Assembly (NCBI RefSeq): GCF_008704425.1
Contig: NZ_CP023696.1
Span: 496,001-560,000 of the forward strand
Direction: 5' to 3'
Length of the DNA stretch: 64,000 nucleotides
Source: Streptomyces fradiae ATCC 10745 = DSM 40063
Lineage (GTDB): Bacteria > Actinomycetota > Actinomycetes > Streptomycetales > Streptomycetaceae
Shown: piece after piece, positions 63,371-64,000 of the stretch
How the letters are laid out: each line of letters begins with the position of its first letter
Position numbering within the stretch: position 1 is the stretch's first letter
Notes under the pieces: generated by a model
Seen by the model: the letters and a program-made list of their open reading frames with translations, nothing else
What the model was told of the DNA's origin: nothing
Database searches by the model: none
Translations under genes and position numbers: made by a program

Positions 63371-63677
63371 CGTCCCCACCCCTTGTGTCTCTCACAGGGA
63401 GGCAAGTGATCACCCCCCTCGTGGAGGTAGTGACTATCACGCGCGACTGACATTCGCACATCCGTCCGCGAGAGCCGTTCCGCCGCCCTCCGCGCCCCCG
63501 GACCACGCAGAGGGCTGAGGCACGGCGCCCGGTCCCCTGCCCGGGGCCGGTCCGATCGCTGACGGTCACCGGTACACGCGCCCGAAGTGGGCGCGGACCG
63601 GTGCCCCCCTGTGACCTCGCCTTATCGTTGGCCTTGACTGTTGCGAAGCGTGACGGGCTCGTGAATGATCCCCCGGT
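63371..63677. other. Divergent gap at the right edge
   Basis: About 300 bases between divergent genes, less GC-rich than elsewhere. TTGACT near 63632 may be a -35 element for the right-hand gene, but no clear -10 follows at standard spacing. No other feature seen. Confidence 0.3.
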
Positions 63678-64000
63678 GTGACCCTCATCCTCGCCGTCGT
63701 GCTCGGCGTGCTCCTCGTCGTCCTGCACCGGCTGTTCGTCGCCCCTCGCCGCGGCGGAGAGCACTTCGTGGCCTCCGACTACGGTCTGCCGCCCCGTGAG
63801 CAGCTCGACTCGCGGCGTCCCGGCCCGCCCCCTCCGGCGCACCGCACGGAGGAGCGGCAGACCGTCGCCAACGCCGCGTGGGAAGGGGACTGGCGGTCCG
63901 CCGAGCGGTACGTCCGGGCGGCGGGCGAGGACTGGGACGAGCGCTGGGACCGGCTGGAGCTGCTGCAGCAGGTCGCCCGGGAGGACGACGCCTGGCTCGA
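63678..64000 (+). CDS. Membrane-anchored hypothetical protein, truncated by window edge
   Basis: 107 codons visible, open to the end. Translation gives MTLILAVVLGVLLVVLHRLF, one N-terminal hydrophobic helix, then VAPRRGGEHFVASDYGLPPREQ and a soluble region (TVANAAWEGDWRSAERYVRAAGEDWDERWDRLELLQQVAREDDAWLE) that looks helical. The GTG start directly precedes the helix; no strong ribosome site is visible. Related Streptomyces proteins are uncharacterised, and I cannot assign a function. Confidence 0.6.
   Translation, partial: MTLILAVVLGVLLVVLHRLFVAPRRGGEHFVASDYGLPPREQLDSRRPGPPPPAHRTEERQTVANAAWEGDWRSAERYVRAAGEDWDERWDRLELLQQVAREDDAWL

Overview
The window is very GC-rich (well over 70 percent by eye). 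It has strong third-position G/C, frequent GTG and TTG starts, many 1-8 nt start/stop overlaps, DtxR-type iron boxes and a GH10-CBM13 xylanase nearly the same length as Streptomyces lividans XlnA. All of this points to the chromosome of a Streptomyces or a very close relative. I found no rRNA, tRNA, insertion sequence, prophage or CRISPR array.

Layout. (1) 0.25-1.9 kb: a FUSC-type membrane protein. (2) 2.3-13.5 kb: a catabolic-looking locus of unassigned substrate. It holds an enolase-superfamily enzyme, an unusual winged-helix regulator, a DegT-type PLP enzyme, a DapA-like aldolase, a flavin-dependent LLM-class oxidoreductase, a CUT1 sugar importer without ATPase and a Tat-exported beta-propeller protein. 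Its four control regions each carry the same CGG-N6-CCG palindrome, in three cases overlapping the -10 box, so it looks like one autoregulated regulon. This is the best candidate for an undescribed system. (3) 13.8-15.0 kb: Lrp regulator plus HAD phosphatase. (4) 15.0-21.8 kb: FbpABC-type ferric iron importer and, divergently, a fused adenylation-carrier-acyltransferase protein. Both have iron boxes placed inside their promoters, and the fused gene is probably read from a leaderless mRNA. (5) 21.7-32.8 kb: an envelope glycoconjugate operon (GT4, two methyltransferases, AftD-like giant membrane glycosyltransferase, PapA-like condensation-fold protein, DMT-type membrane protein, Trm112), preceded by a DUF3068 protein. 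(6) 33.0-34.5 kb: small membrane protein and PucR/CdaR-type regulator.

(7) 34.6-57.0 kb: a hemicellulose island. Secreted GH62 arabinofuranosidase and GH10 xylanase XlnA release arabinose and xylo-oligosaccharides. A Bxl-type CUT1 importer, LacI regulator, GH3 and GH43 glycosidases take up and cut xylo-oligosaccharides in the cytoplasm. AraB, AraA and AraD convert arabinose to xylulose 5-phosphate, and a ChvE/MmsAB importer supplies the monosaccharide. A second LacI regulator very probably controls the arabinose side through a TGTGAGCGCTCACA-type operator found before araB, before its own gene and the ChvE operon, and before GH62. TCGAAAC-type elements mark the xylan side. The gaps of the ara locus are full of 9, 17 and 19 bp tandem repeats. 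(8) 57.4-63.4 kb: a coupled HSP90-family ATPase and a 1004-residue TPR-like protein, plus a related upstream gene. (9) The start of a membrane-anchored protein runs off the right edge.

Both CUT1 importers lack an ATPase gene and presumably share an MsiK-type ATPase encoded elsewhere.
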